A DNA stretch of 64,000 bases from Pseudomonas fluorescens. GTDB lineage: Bacteria > Pseudomonadota > Gammaproteobacteria > Pseudomonadales > Pseudomonadaceae. The translations under genes and the position numbers were made by a program. This document shows, piece by piece, positions 53,464-62,699 of this stretch (position 1 is its first letter; every line of letters begins with the position of its first letter). The stretch lies in assembly GCF_018614775.1 (NCBI RefSeq), contig NZ_JAGGOF010000044.1, positions 1-64,000 on the forward strand. Direction: 5' to 3'. The notes beneath the pieces were generated by a model. It had not been told where the DNA came from, ran no database searches, and saw only the letters and a list, made by a program, of their open reading frames with translations.

Positions 53464-54762
53464 ATGACCACCCTGACGCTCGACGCGGTTTCGACCGTGC
53501 GCTCCAATGCCTACCGCAAGACAGCCTGGCGGCTGATGCCCTTTCTGATGTTGTGCTATCTGTGTGCCTATCTGGACCGGGTCAATGTGGGGTTCGCCAA
53601 ACTCCAGATGATGAACGATCTTGCCCTGAGTGAAACCGTCTATGGGCTGGGGGCCGGCATGTTCTTCCTCGGGTATTTCCTCTGCGAAGTGCCCAGCAAC
53701 CTGATTCTCCACAAGGTCGGCGCTCGCCGCTGGATCGCCAGGATCATGATCTCCTGGGGAATCATCTCCGCCCTCTTCGCCTTCGTCGAAACCGCCTGGC
53801 AGTTCTACGCCTTGCGCTTTCTGCTGGGGATTGCCGAAGCCGGCCTGGCCCCAGGCCTGCTGCTGTACCTGACTTATTGGTTCCCGTCCTATCGGCGGGC
53901 CAGGATGACGGTCTTGTGGTTCATTGCTATCCCACTGTCCGGCATGATCGGCGGCCCACTGTCCGGCTGGATCATGAACCAGTTCGCAGGCTTTCATGGC
54001 TGGAGCGGCTGGCAGTGGATGTTCCTCATCGAAGCCGTTCCGACGGTGGTCGTAGGCCTGTTGGTACTGACCTACCTCAAGGACGGCGTGCATCAAGCCA
54101 CCTGGCTGACCGATGACGAAAAGGCGCTGATCAACCAGGAGCTCGCTGAGGACAACAGTTGCAAGGTCACCCATGCCTCGCCACGGGAATTCATCCGTGA
54201 TCGTCGCCTGTGGCTGCTGGCGTGCATCTACTTCTGCGTGGTCATGGGCCAGTACGCAATCACCTTCTGGCTGCCAACGCTGATTCGTAACGCGGGGGTT
54301 TCCGACCCCCTGCACATCGGTCTGCTCACCAGCCTGCCGTACATTTGTGCAATCGCCGCAATGCTCCTGATGGGCCGTAGCGGCGACAAGCACCGAGAAC
54401 GCCGCTGGCACCTGGTTGCACCGATGATCGCCGGGGCGACCGGGCTGACGCTGGCGGCCCTTCTGGGCGGCAACCTGCTCTTCTCGGTGCTGAGCCTTTG
54501 CCTGGCAGCCGCCGGTGTGCTGTCCGCCTCTTCACTGTTCTGGATGTTGCCGACAACGCTGCTCGGCGGCGTGTCTGCTGCGGCGGGTATCGCCGGCATC
54601 AACAGCTTTGCCAACCTGGCCGGTTTCTGCTCGCCGTACCTGATCGGCTGGATCACTACCACAACGGGCTCAAGCGCTATCGGCATGTACCTGATCACCG
54701 GCGTGCTGTGCATCGGTGCTTGCCTGGTACTGCGGATTCCCGCTGCCTCGGTCAATCGTTAA
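53464..54762 (+). CDS. MFS transporter, anion:cation symporter family
   Basis: A 432-residue carrier of the ACS family (phthalate, D-galactonate, hexuronate). TM1 carries 'LMLCYLCAYLDRVNVGFAKL', the ACS signature (core 'YLDRVNVGFA'), and 'GYFLCEVPSNLILHKVGARRW' follows. Twelve helices are predictable. Substrates are usually organic or sugar acids taken up with protons. It lies between the SDR and transketolase genes, with 17 bases to the latter, so it probably imports the compound they degrade. Confidence 0.92.
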   Translation: MTTLTLDAVSTVRSNAYRKTAWRLMPFLMLCYLCAYLDRVNVGFAKLQMMNDLALSETVYGLGAGMFFLGYFLCEVPSNLILHKVGARRWIARIMISWGIISALFAFVETAWQFYALRFLLGIAEAGLAPGLLLYLTYWFPSYRRARMTVLWFIAIPLSGMIGGPLSGWIMNQFAGFHGWSGWQWMFLIEAVPTVVVGLLVLTYLKDGVHQATWLTDDEKALINQELAEDNSCKVTHASPREFIRDRRLWLLACIYFCVVMGQYAITFWLPTLIRNAGVSDPLHIGLLTSLPYICAIAAMLLMGRSGDKHRERRWHLVAPMIAGATGLTLAALLGGNLLFSVLSLCLAAAGVLSASSLFWMLPTTLLGGVSAAAGIAGINSFANLAGFCSPYLIGWITTTTGSSAIGMYLITGVLCIGACLVLRIPAASVNR

Positions 54763-54779
54763 GTCTCGGAGTCGTCATC

Positions 54780-55628
54780 ATGACTGTTACCGCATCCACC
54801 ACGCCGCCATCGGCTTTGGCAGATCGTGCCCACAACATTCGCCACCACGCATTGCGCATGGGTCAGGTCCAGGGCCAGGGCTATGTCGGCCAGGCCTTGG
54901 GCGCCGCCGATCTGCTTGCCGTATCCTATTTCCACGCACTGCGCTACCAGGCGCACGACCCGCAATGGGAGGAACGCGACCGTTTCTACCTGTCGATCGG
55001 GCACTACGCGATTGCACTGTACGCGGCACTGATCGAGGCTGGAATCATCCCCCTCGAAGAGCTGGAAACCTATGGCGCGGATGACAGCCGCCTGCCGATG
55101 TCGGGCATGGCGGCCTACACGCCGGGCATGGAAATCACCGGTGGGTCCCTCGGCCATGGCCTGGGCATCGCCGTGGGCGCCTGTCTTGGGCTCAAACGCA
55201 AAAAATCTGCCTCATTCGTCTACAACCTGCTGTCCGATGGCGAGCTGAACGAAGGCTCGACCTGGGAAGCCGCGATGTCGGCCTCGCACTGGAAGCTGGA
55301 CAACTTGATCGCAGTCATCGACGTCAACAATCAGCAGGCTGACGGTCACTCTAGCGAGGTGCTGGCGTTCGAACCTATTGTCGACCGCTGGCAGGCCTTC
55401 GGCTGGTTCACCCAACGGGTGGATGGCAACGACATCGCCGCCCTGGTCGAGGCGTTCGACGCTGCGCGCAGTCATTCGGACGCACAACCTCGCGTGATCA
55501 TTTGTGACACGAAGATGGGTAAAGGCGTGGACTTCCTTGAAGCACGTGAAAAGACCCACTTCATCCGCGTCGACGAAAACGAATGGGATCTGGCATTGAA
55601 CAACCTGAAGGTCGGGAGAACCGTATGA
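54780..55628 (+). CDS. Transketolase, N-terminal subunit
   Basis: A 282-residue thiamine-diphosphate subunit matching the first half of transketolase. 'GYVGQALGAADLLAVSYFHA' opens the domain. 'GSLGHGLGIAVGACLGLK' and 'VYNLLSDGELNEGSTWEAAM' (GDG-like SDGELNEG motif) bind the diphosphate and Mg2+, with Asn in 'VIDVNNQQADG'. Its stop overlaps the start of the C-terminal subunit gene (ATGA). Split transketolases serve specialised catabolic pathways as well as pentose metabolism. The neighbouring SDR, ACS transporter and LysR genes point to a dedicated pathway for an unknown ketose or sugar acid. Confidence 0.93.
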   Translation: MTVTASTTPPSALADRAHNIRHHALRMGQVQGQGYVGQALGAADLLAVSYFHALRYQAHDPQWEERDRFYLSIGHYAIALYAALIEAGIIPLEELETYGADDSRLPMSGMAAYTPGMEITGGSLGHGLGIAVGACLGLKRKKSASFVYNLLSDGELNEGSTWEAAMSASHWKLDNLIAVIDVNNQQADGHSSEVLAFEPIVDRWQAFGWFTQRVDGNDIAALVEAFDAARSHSDAQPRVIICDTKMGKGVDFLEAREKTHFIRVDENEWDLALNNLKVGRTV

Positions 55629-56632
55629 GCAGTGTGAACACCCCCGCGAGCGGCAAGAAACGCCTGACAACGTCGGCCATGATCGCCTCGATTGCCGCTG
55701 AAGGCCAGGCGACCCGCTCCGCACCGTTCGGTCATGCGTTGGCCGCCCTCGCCGAGCAGCGTTCGGACATCGTCGGGCTGTCGGCCGACCTGTCCAAATA
55801 CACCGACCTGCACATCTTCGCCAAGGCACACCCGGACCGCTTCTACCAGATGGGCATGGCCGAACAGCTGCTGATGAGCGCCGCCGCCGGTATGGCCCGC
55901 GAAGGTTGCGTGCCGTTTGCCACGACCTATGCGGTGTTCGCCTCACGCCGGGCCTATGACTTTATCTGCATGGCCATTGCCGAAGAAAACCTCAACGTCA
56001 AGATTGTATGCGGCTTGCCCGGGCTGACCACCGGTTACGGGCCGAGCCACCAGGCCACCGACGACCTGGCGATCTTCCGCGCCATGCCGAACCTGATGAT
56101 CGTCGACCCCTGCGACGCCCTGGAAATCGAACAAGCCGTGCCGGCCATCGCGGCGCACAACGGGCCGGTCTACATGCGTCTGCTGCGCGGCAACGTGCCG
56201 TTGGTGCTCGACGAGTACGGCTATCAGTTCGAGATCGGCAAGGCCAAGACCCTGCGCACCGGCAGGGACGTGCTGATCATCGCCACCGGCCTGATGACCA
56301 TGCGCTCGCTGGAAGCGGCGCAGAAACTCCAGGCCGATGGCATCGATGTCGCCGTTCTGCACGTCCCGACCATCAAACCCCTGGACGAGCAAACCATTCT
56401 CGCCGAGGCCCGCAAGTCCGGACGCCTGGTGGTTACGGCCGAAAACCACTCGATCATTGGCGGCCTGGGCGAAGCGGTCGCGACGGTACTGCTGCGCAAC
56501 GGTGTCACGCCCACTTTCAGGCAGATCGCTTTGCCCGATGCCTTCCTGGATGCGGGTGCACTTCCGACGTTGCACGACCGCTACGGTATTTCGACCGAGG
56601 CTGTCTGCGCGCAAATCAAAAACTGGCTGTAA
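55625..56632 (+). CDS. Transketolase, C-terminal subunit
   Basis: A 335-residue subunit with the pyrimidine-binding and C-terminal transketolase domains. 'ATRSAPFGHALAALAEQRSD' and 'HPDRFYQMGMAEQLLMSAAA' contain the catalytic Glu (MGMAEQ), which activates the thiamine ring. 'TTGYGPSHQATDDLAIFRAM' is the substrate-side loop, and 'AENHSIIGGLGEAVATVLL' lies in the last domain. It must pair with the N-terminal subunit, whose gene overlaps it by four bases. A GC-rich hairpin follows the stop. Confidence 0.94.
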   Translation: MSSVNTPASGKKRLTTSAMIASIAAEGQATRSAPFGHALAALAEQRSDIVGLSADLSKYTDLHIFAKAHPDRFYQMGMAEQLLMSAAAGMAREGCVPFATTYAVFASRRAYDFICMAIAEENLNVKIVCGLPGLTTGYGPSHQATDDLAIFRAMPNLMIVDPCDALEIEQAVPAIAAHNGPVYMRLLRGNVPLVLDEYGYQFEIGKAKTLRTGRDVLIIATGLMTMRSLEAAQKLQADGIDVAVLHVPTIKPLDEQTILAEARKSGRLVVTAENHSIIGGLGEAVATVLLRNGVTPTFRQIALPDAFLDAGALPTLHDRYGISTEAVCAQIKNWL

Positions 56633-56643
56633 GCGCTGAAATC

Positions 56644-56664
56644 GCGGGGGCTGTCGGCCCCCGC
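56644..56664 (+). terminator. GC-rich intercistronic hairpin
   Basis: GCGGGGGC (56644-56651) and GCCCCCGC (56657-56664) form an 8-bp perfect stem with loop TGTCG. No T-run follows, and the ribosome binding site of the next gene (AAGGAG) is six bases on, so it may attenuate transcription or stabilise the upstream message. Confidence 0.5.
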
Positions 56665-56681
56665 TTCGCAAGGAGTGATCA

Positions 56682-57620
56682 ATGGACGCTGAACAGCTGC
56701 TGGATCCGTCGTATCGGTTCTTTCTTGACGAACCCCCCAGTCGGTGGACGCTTACCACGCTTGCTGAAATCAGGCATCGAGTCAGCAGCGGCTATAAGCC
56801 AGCATCGTCCGCACGCTGTGAAGTCCTATGGACATCAGGCTCGCCGGCCATTTCGGGCGTTCGCGTGTGCCTGTACCGGCCCGAGGCGCCACCTGACGAT
56901 CAGGCGCTGGCGACCGTTTTTTACATTCACGGAGGCGGTTTTGTCCTTGGTTGCCCGGAGATGGCTGACGATTACCTGGCCGATCTCGCCAATCAGTTGA
57001 AGGTGGCGGTTGTGGCGGTGGATTATCGGCTTGCTCCAGAGCATCCGTTCCCGACGCCTCTGGAGGACTGTTACACCGCGCTGGGCTGGATGGAGCGCAA
57101 CAGCACAACTCTGGGACTGGACATGAGCCGAGTGGTCATCATGGGCCACAGCGCAGGTGGCGGCCTTGCGGCTGCGCTGGCGATCGCCGCGCGGGACAGA
57201 GGGTGGCATCCGATTGCCGGGCTCTTGCTCATTTACCCCATGCTCGATCATCGAACCGGCTCATCAACCGCCCCTGCCACTAATCCCACGACCGGGCGAT
57301 TGGGTTGGGGGCCAGAGGCCAACCAGTTCTGCTGGCAGTGCATGCGAGGTTCATATGAACTCGACGACGAGCGATTGGCTCTGTTCTCTCCCGCCCTTGC
57401 ACCCGACCTGAAGGGCCTGCCAACGACGTTCGTCTGCGTTGGAGCGCTGGACCTGTTCCTGGAAGAAGACGTGGACTTTGCGCTGAAGCTTTCGCGCTCC
57501 GGCGTGGCGGTGGAGCTTCATGTGTATCCCGGCGTGCCGCATATGTTCGATCAGTATCCAGGGGCGCTGACAGCGCGTTGCCGTGATGACGTTGCGGCGG
57601 CGATCAAGCGGCTCTGTTGA
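56682..57620 (+). CDS. Alpha/beta hydrolase, hormone-sensitive-lipase family esterase
   Basis: A 312-residue carboxylesterase. The oxyanion motif is HGGG ('FYIHGGGFVLGCPEMADDYL'), the nucleophile elbow GHSAGG ('VVIMGHSAGGGLAAAL'), the acid Asp is in 'CVGALDLFLEEDVDFA', and the His in 'VYPGVPHMFDQYP'. This is family IV bacterial esterase architecture. It starts behind a strong AAGGAG. It could be the last gene of the SDR/MFS/transketolase operon, perhaps releasing the sugar or acid from an ester, although a hairpin separates it. Confidence 0.9.
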   Translation: MDAEQLLDPSYRFFLDEPPSRWTLTTLAEIRHRVSSGYKPASSARCEVLWTSGSPAISGVRVCLYRPEAPPDDQALATVFYIHGGGFVLGCPEMADDYLADLANQLKVAVVAVDYRLAPEHPFPTPLEDCYTALGWMERNSTTLGLDMSRVVIMGHSAGGGLAAALAIAARDRGWHPIAGLLLIYPMLDHRTGSSTAPATNPTTGRLGWGPEANQFCWQCMRGSYELDDERLALFSPALAPDLKGLPTTFVCVGALDLFLEEDVDFALKLSRSGVAVELHVYPGVPHMFDQYPGALTARCRDDVAAAIKRLC

Positions 57621-57707
57621 CCGAAGGGCGACAGGACCAGCCTGAGGAACGTAACGATTAATCCGGCAGTCGGAGCAATCAGGCCCCTTCGCAAAGATAT
57701 TCACGCC

Positions 57708-59471
57708 ATGCCCCTACGATTCGCCGCCTTCATCGCACTCCTCACCCTGGCAATCCATCCAGCCAGCGCACAGGAACCGCTGCGCCTGGAAAGCCTAAAG
57801 CGTTGTGGCGACCTCCTGGAAAGCCGGCGCCAGGACTGGTGCCTGACCGTGCGTGGGCTGGGTGACGCCGTGCCAACGCTGCACCTGGGGGTAAAGACGC
57901 TACCAGCGGACGCTATCCAGCGCGAGGGGGGAAACCTGCGCTTGCGCCTGGACAGCGCCGATTACCAAAGCGGTGCGCTTTGGCTGGAGGACGGCCCGCG
58001 CGTCAGCAACGGGGCCTGGTTGACCCTGCGCAACAGTCACGTAGTGGCCGCCGGACCGGGGGAAGTGGCGACCAACATGGACGGCCTGACCACCTACGTC
58101 GATCTGGTCAGCCTGCTGATCGAAGAAGATCACGATGGTCGCCAGGAAGCCGAGCGTCTTGCCCGCAAGTATGGCGCGCAGGTGGTCGGTAGCATCGCCC
58201 CGCTGAACCTGTACCAGCTTCGCCTGCCCGCCCGGGATCTGGTCCAGCGTGACGCGTTGGTGCTACGCCTGGGCAGTGAAACCAGCGTGGACGCCGTGGT
58301 GGTCGAGGAATCTGGCGCCGAAGAAAACGAGCAGGCACCCGCCCGTCCTGAAGAACCGCAAAAACCGCCGCCGGACTCCGACGAATGGGCCGCCAACCGT
58401 TTTCTTGATGCGGTGAACTACTACCAGCGACGCATCCCCGGACGGCAGGCACCCATCCGCCCGCAACCCGTGCGCATCGGCCTGATCGAGCGCGATGTCG
58501 ATTTCGACACGGCGGATTTTGCCGATTACCTGGGCGCCTGCTCGCCGCCCCGAACCTGCGTCTACGCGCGCGATGCGGGCAAGCCGGACAACCACGGCAC
58601 CACCGTCGCCGGTATCCTGGCGGCGCGCTGGAACGATGGCGGCAACAGCGGTTTTCTTCGCGGCCTGGACAAAGCCAGCGGGGGTTTCGAGGTCATCGTC
58701 GAGCGGAACTCCGATGCCGGGATTACCGCCAACATCGCCGCCTCGGTCAACCTCGTGGAAGACGGCGTGCGTGTGCTCAACTGGAGCTGGGGCATCCACC
58801 GCGTTGGCGCCAAGGACGTCAAAGGCAATGACGTGGATTCGCTGTTGCGCTCGGGCATCGCCATGGGCGGCTACGAGGAACTGCTGGAGGAGTTCTTCCT
58901 CTGGTTGCGCAAGGAGCATCCGGACGTGGTGGTGGTGAACTCCGCCGGCAATGGCTCGTCGTTCTCGGGCAGCGATGAGTACCGCCTGCCCTCCTCCTTC
59001 ATCACCGAGCAATTACTGGTGGTCGGCGGGCACCAGCGCAGCGAGCGCGATGGGCTTGCCGTCGACGACCCCGCCTATGCGGTCAAGCGCAGTTCCTCGA
59101 ACATCGACATGCGCGTCGACATCACCGCTGCCGCTTGTGCCCACGCCTCTACAACCCAGACCGGCGAGGACGGTGCCGTGCATTGCGGCACGTCCTACGC
59201 CACGCCCATGGTTGCGGGCCTGGTGGCGGCGATGCTGTCCATCAACCCGCAACTCCAACCCGAGCAACTGCGCATGCTGCTGCGCCGCAGCGCCATGACC
59301 ATTGGCGACAATCACGACTTCGAGCGCATGGACGCCGAGGACCTTACCGCGCCCATCCTGCCGTCGGAGCGCGGCTACCAGCTCAACAACCAGGACGTGG
59401 GCCGTTCGGCGCGGCTGGACATGCAAAAGGCGTTGGATCTGTCGGTGCAGAGTCGTGAGCGGGTGCGCTAA
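57708..59471 (+). CDS. Subtilisin-like (S8) serine protease, exported
   Basis: A 587-residue exported protein with signal peptide 'FAAFIALLTLAIHPASA'. An N-terminal region of about 200 residues precedes the S8 domain. Its end resembles an I9-like propeptide ('ERLARKYGAQVVGSIAPLNL'). The catalytic domain keeps His296 (NHGTTVAG), oxyanion Asn415 (NSAGNG) and Ser496 (GTSYATPMVAG). At the place of the usual catalytic 'DTG' the protein has 'IGLIERDVD', so Glu261 aligns with the Asp and Asp263 is close by. Activity may therefore be altered or depend on another acid. It stands alone between the esterase and the gamma-glutamyltransferase gene, tail to tail with the latter. Confidence 0.85.
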   Translation: MPLRFAAFIALLTLAIHPASAQEPLRLESLKRCGDLLESRRQDWCLTVRGLGDAVPTLHLGVKTLPADAIQREGGNLRLRLDSADYQSGALWLEDGPRVSNGAWLTLRNSHVVAAGPGEVATNMDGLTTYVDLVSLLIEEDHDGRQEAERLARKYGAQVVGSIAPLNLYQLRLPARDLVQRDALVLRLGSETSVDAVVVEESGAEENEQAPARPEEPQKPPPDSDEWAANRFLDAVNYYQRRIPGRQAPIRPQPVRIGLIERDVDFDTADFADYLGACSPPRTCVYARDAGKPDNHGTTVAGILAARWNDGGNSGFLRGLDKASGGFEVIVERNSDAGITANIAASVNLVEDGVRVLNWSWGIHRVGAKDVKGNDVDSLLRSGIAMGGYEELLEEFFLWLRKEHPDVVVVNSAGNGSSFSGSDEYRLPSSFITEQLLVVGGHQRSERDGLAVDDPAYAVKRSSSNIDMRVDITAAACAHASTTQTGEDGAVHCGTSYATPMVAGLVAAMLSINPQLQPEQLRMLLRRSAMTIGDNHDFERMDAEDLTAPILPSERGYQLNNQDVGRSARLDMQKALDLSVQSRERVR

Positions 59472-59489
59472 TGGTGGCGCACCGGCTAA

Positions 59490-61100
59490 TCACCAGACCG
59501 CAATATGCGAATCCGCCCGCGGCTCGGTTCCGCCACACAACACCCCACTGACCGGATCGCGCAGAATGATCTGTCCGCGACCGTAGTTCGTCAGGTCGCT
59601 GCTGACCTGCACCTGATGGCCGCGCCGCGCCAGGGCATTGACCAGGTCCGGTGAAGCGCCGTGCTCGATGCCGACCTTCATCCCGCCAAGCCATTGCCAG
59701 CGCGGCGCGTCCAGGGCCGCTTGCGGGTTGAGGCCGAAGTCCACCAGGTTCATCACCATCTGCACGTGCCCCTGGGGCTGCATGTAGCCGCCCATGACGC
59801 CGAAGGGGCCGAGGGCCTGGCCGTTCCGGGTGAGGAAACCGGGAATGATGGTGTGGAAGGTCTTCTTGCCCGGGGCCAGGCAGTTGGCGTGGGCAGGCTC
59901 CAGGCTGAATTCCTGCCCGCGATTCTGCAGGGCGATACCGCTGTCGGGCAGCACCACGCCGGAGCCGAACCCGTGGTAGTTGCTCTGGATGAACGACACC
60001 ATGTTGCCTTGCGCATCGGCGGTTGCCAGGTACACGGTGCCGCTGGCGTGCGGGTCGCCAGGCGCGGGCGGCAGGGCCTGTTCGCTGATCTGCGCGCGAC
60101 GACGGCTGCTGTAGGCGTCGCTGAGCAGGTCGGCCACGGCCACGCGCATGTGCAGCGGGTCGGTGATGTAGTGCAGGCCGTCGCTGTAGGCCAGCTTCAT
60201 CGCTTCCAGTTGTCGATGCCAGGTCTGCTGGCTGTCACGGTGATCAAAATCGAAGCCTTCGAGCAGCTTCAACGCCATCAAGGCCACCAGGCCTTGCCCG
60301 CTCGGCGGGATTTCCCAGACATCGACACCTCGATAATTGACGTGGATCGGCTCGACCCACCGGGCGCGATAGTCCTTTAGGTCGGCGCTGCGCAAGTAAC
60401 CGCCGCTGGCGCGGGAATGGGCATCCAGGCGTTCAGCCAATGCCCCGCGGTACAGACTTTCGCAGCGGGTAGCTGCGAGTTCTTCGAGGGTGCGGGCCTG
60501 GGCCGGGTTGCAGAACACCTCACCGGCTCGCGGCGCTCGGCCGTCGATCAGGAAGGTCTCGAACCATGCGTCCAACACCTGATCCCGATGGGGCGTGAAT
60601 TCGTCCAGGGCGATCTGCCATTGATGGGCAATCACCGGCGACAGCGCAAACCCCTCCCGCGCAAGGCTGATCGCGGGCTGGAGCAATTCGGCAAAGGGTA
60701 ATTTGCCGAAGCGCTGCGACAGCTCGGCCCAGGCCGAGGGGCAGCCCGGCACCGTCACCGGCGTCCAGCCATAGAGCGGCATCTGTTCATGGCCGGTGGC
60801 CCTGACTGCGTCGATGTTCAGTGTGGCTGGCGCCTGGCCGTTGCCATTGAGGCCGTGCAGCTGCCCCTTGCACCAGACCAAGGCAAAGGCGTCACCGCCA
60901 ATGCCGCAACCCGTGGGTTCGACCACCGTCAGCGCCGCCGCCGTGGCGATGGCAGCATCGATGGCATTGCCCCCCTTGTGCAGGATCTCGATGCCTGCCT
61001 GGGCGGCCAGCGGCTGGGATGCGGCAACCATGCCCCGACGGGCAAAAACACTTTGGCGTTGCGAAGGATACGGATACTCGTGAGCGGAAAATTTCAACAT
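59490..61100 (-). CDS. Gamma-glutamyltransferase family protein
   Basis: A 536-residue member of the N-terminal-nucleophile GGT family. 'MVAASQPLAAQAGIEILHKG' and 'GGNAIDAAIATAAALTVVEP' open it, and 'GCGIGGDAFALVW' follows. The autoproteolysis site is at 'HASGTVYLATADAQGNMVSF', where the Thr after Gly becomes the new N-terminus and nucleophile. No signal peptide is evident, unlike the periplasmic Ggt, so it may be a cytoplasmic acylase-like relative. It lies 28 bases after the ABC ATPase gene on the same strand, so the transporter probably brings in its gamma-glutamyl or other amide substrate. Confidence 0.9.
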   Translation of the reverse strand: MLKFSAHEYPYPSQRQSVFARRGMVAASQPLAAQAGIEILHKGGNAIDAAIATAAALTVVEPTGCGIGGDAFALVWCKGQLHGLNGNGQAPATLNIDAVRATGHEQMPLYGWTPVTVPGCPSAWAELSQRFGKLPFAELLQPAISLAREGFALSPVIAHQWQIALDEFTPHRDQVLDAWFETFLIDGRAPRAGEVFCNPAQARTLEELAATRCESLYRGALAERLDAHSRASGGYLRSADLKDYRARWVEPIHVNYRGVDVWEIPPSGQGLVALMALKLLEGFDFDHRDSQQTWHRQLEAMKLAYSDGLHYITDPLHMRVAVADLLSDAYSSRRRAQISEQALPPAPGDPHASGTVYLATADAQGNMVSFIQSNYHGFGSGVVLPDSGIALQNRGQEFSLEPAHANCLAPGKKTFHTIIPGFLTRNGQALGPFGVMGGYMQPQGHVQMVMNLVDFGLNPQAALDAPRWQWLGGMKVGIEHGASPDLVNALARRGHQVQVSSDLTNYGRGQIILRDPVSGVLCGGTEPRADSHIAVW

Positions 61101-61128
61101 GACGAGGTCTCTTCACAGACGAAATGAG

Positions 61129-61908
61129 TCAGAGCACGCGACTCAGGAAAGCCCGGGTACGCGGGTGATTGGGGTGGCTGAAGATCTGCTCCGGTGGGCC
61201 TTGCTCGATGAGTTCGCCCTGATCGAGGACCACTACGCGGTCAGCCACTTCACGGGCAAAGCCCATTTCGTGGGTGACCACCACCATGGTCATGCCCTCC
61301 TCCGCCAATTCCTTCATCACCTGCAACACCTCACCCACGGTTTCCGGGTCGAGGGCGCTGGTGGGTTCATCGAACAGCATCGCCTGGGGTTTCATCGCCA
61401 ATGCCCGGGCAATTGCCACGCGCTGCTGCTGGCCGCCGGAAAGCATCGACGGATAATGGTCGGCCTTGTCCGCCAGCCCAACCCGCTCCAGCAAGCTGCG
61501 GGCCTGCTCCAGCGCAGCACTGCGAGACACGCCGAGCACCTGGATCGGCGCTTCGATGATGTTCTCCAGGGCCGTCATGTGCGGGAACAGGTTGAAGCGC
61601 TGGAACACCATGCCGATGTCCCGACGCTGGCGGGCAATGTTGCGTTCCGAATCCCGCACCAGGCTGCCATCGCCCCGCTCGCGGTAACCCATGGCCTGGC
61701 CGTTGACGCGGATGCGCCCGCCCTGGATGTCTTCCAGCAGGTTGATGCAACGGATGAAAGTGGTCTTGCCCGAGCCCGACGCGCCAATCAGCACCACCAC
61801 CTCGCCACGGCGCACTTGCAGGGAGATGCCCTTGAGAATCTGCAGGTCGCCAAAGGACTTGTGCACGTCCAGCGCCTCGATGATCAGTTCTTCGCTTTTG
61901 TGCGCCAT
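61129..61908 (-). CDS. Polar amino acid ABC transporter, ATP-binding protein
   Basis: A 259-residue ATPase of the GlnQ/HisP type. Walker A is GASGSGKT near residue 43, the Q-loop lies in '[19 protein letters not shown]', the signature is LSGGQQQR, Walker B is '[14 protein letters not shown]', and the switch His is in 'VVTHEMGFA'. I used the ATG at 61908; the longer open frame to 62676 is antisense-frame read-through of the permease gene. It is two bases from the permease stop, third in the binding protein-permease-ATPase order. Confidence 0.94.
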   Translation of the reverse strand: MAHKSEELIIEALDVHKSFGDLQILKGISLQVRRGEVVVLIGASGSGKTTFIRCINLLEDIQGGRIRVNGQAMGYRERGDGSLVRDSERNIARQRRDIGMVFQRFNLFPHMTALENIIEAPIQVLGVSRSAALEQARSLLERVGLADKADHYPSMLSGGQQQRVAIARALAMKPQAMLFDEPTSALDPETVGEVLQVMKELAEEGMTMVVVTHEMGFAREVADRVVVLDQGELIEQGPPEQIFSHPNHPRTRAFLSRVL

Positions 61909-61910
61909 GG

Positions 61911-62687
61911 TTAACGCTCCCTCAGCATTTTCAGGGTGCTGCGACCGAACATCCGCGTAGCCGCCGGCGGCGGTGCCGAGGGCCGGTCCGACTGACCGAA
62001 ACGGGTTTCCAGCCAACGTTGGAAAAAGCCCCACAGTGTCGTCAGCAACAGGAAATAGATCGCCACCACCAGGTACAGTTCGAACACCCGAAATGTCGCT
62101 GACGTTACCATTTGCGTGCTGAGCAACAACTCCTGCACACCGATCACGCTGACCAGCGTGGTGTTCTTGAGCATCACGTTGAACTCGTTGCCCAGCGGCG
62201 GAACGATGACCCGGAACGCCTGCGGCAGGATGATCCGGCGCATCAGCCTGGCGAAGGTCATGCCCAGGGAACGCCCGGCCTCGTACTGGCCCTTGTCGAC
62301 CGCGCCGATGCCGGCGCGGATGATCTCGGCCATGTAGGCGCCTTCGTTGAGGCCCAGGGCAATGATCGCCGCCTGGATGTTGCCGGGGATCACCAGGCCG
62401 AACAGGTCGATGTCTTCGAAGCGGAAAATCCCGCCTGCGGCCAGTGCGGTGTAGAGAAAGACAATCTGCACCAGCAACGGTGTGCCGCGCATCAGCCACA
62501 CGTAGAAGCGCACCGGCAAGTGCAGCAACGGGTTCTTCGACAGCCGCAACAACGCTGCCGCCAGCCCGAGCACGCAGCCCAGCAGCATCGCCAGCACGCT
62601 GATCACACAGGTCAGCCAGAGCCCGGTGAGGTAGACCCCGCTGGGCTGCAACAGGTATTGCCAGAACACATCCCAATTGAAATTCAT
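61911..62687 (-). CDS. Polar amino acid ABC transporter, permease
   Basis: A 258-residue inner-membrane protein of the HisM/GlnP family with about five helices. '[20 protein letters not shown]' and '[19 protein letters not shown]' are family signatures. The EAA-type coupling loop is '[20 protein letters not shown]', touching the ATPase. It starts 13 bases after the binding-protein stop. It probably works as a homodimer because no second permease gene is present. Confidence 0.93.
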   Translation of the reverse strand: MNFNWDVFWQYLLQPSGVYLTGLWLTCVISVLAMLLGCVLGLAAALLRLSKNPLLHLPVRFYVWLMRGTPLLVQIVFLYTALAAGGIFRFEDIDLFGLVIPGNIQAAIIALGLNEGAYMAEIIRAGIGAVDKGQYEAGRSLGMTFARLMRRIILPQAFRVIVPPLGNEFNVMLKNTTLVSVIGVQELLLSTQMVTSATFRVFELYLVVAIYFLLLTTLWGFFQRWLETRFGQSDRPSAPPPAATRMFGRSTLKMLRER

Positions 62688-62699
62688 CGACGCCTTACC

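Noticed and set aside
61129..62676. A 515-codon frame joining permease and ATPase regions as a fusion
   Set aside because: Its first half is the permease gene read in another frame. The real ATPase starts at 61908 and the permease occupies 61911-62687.
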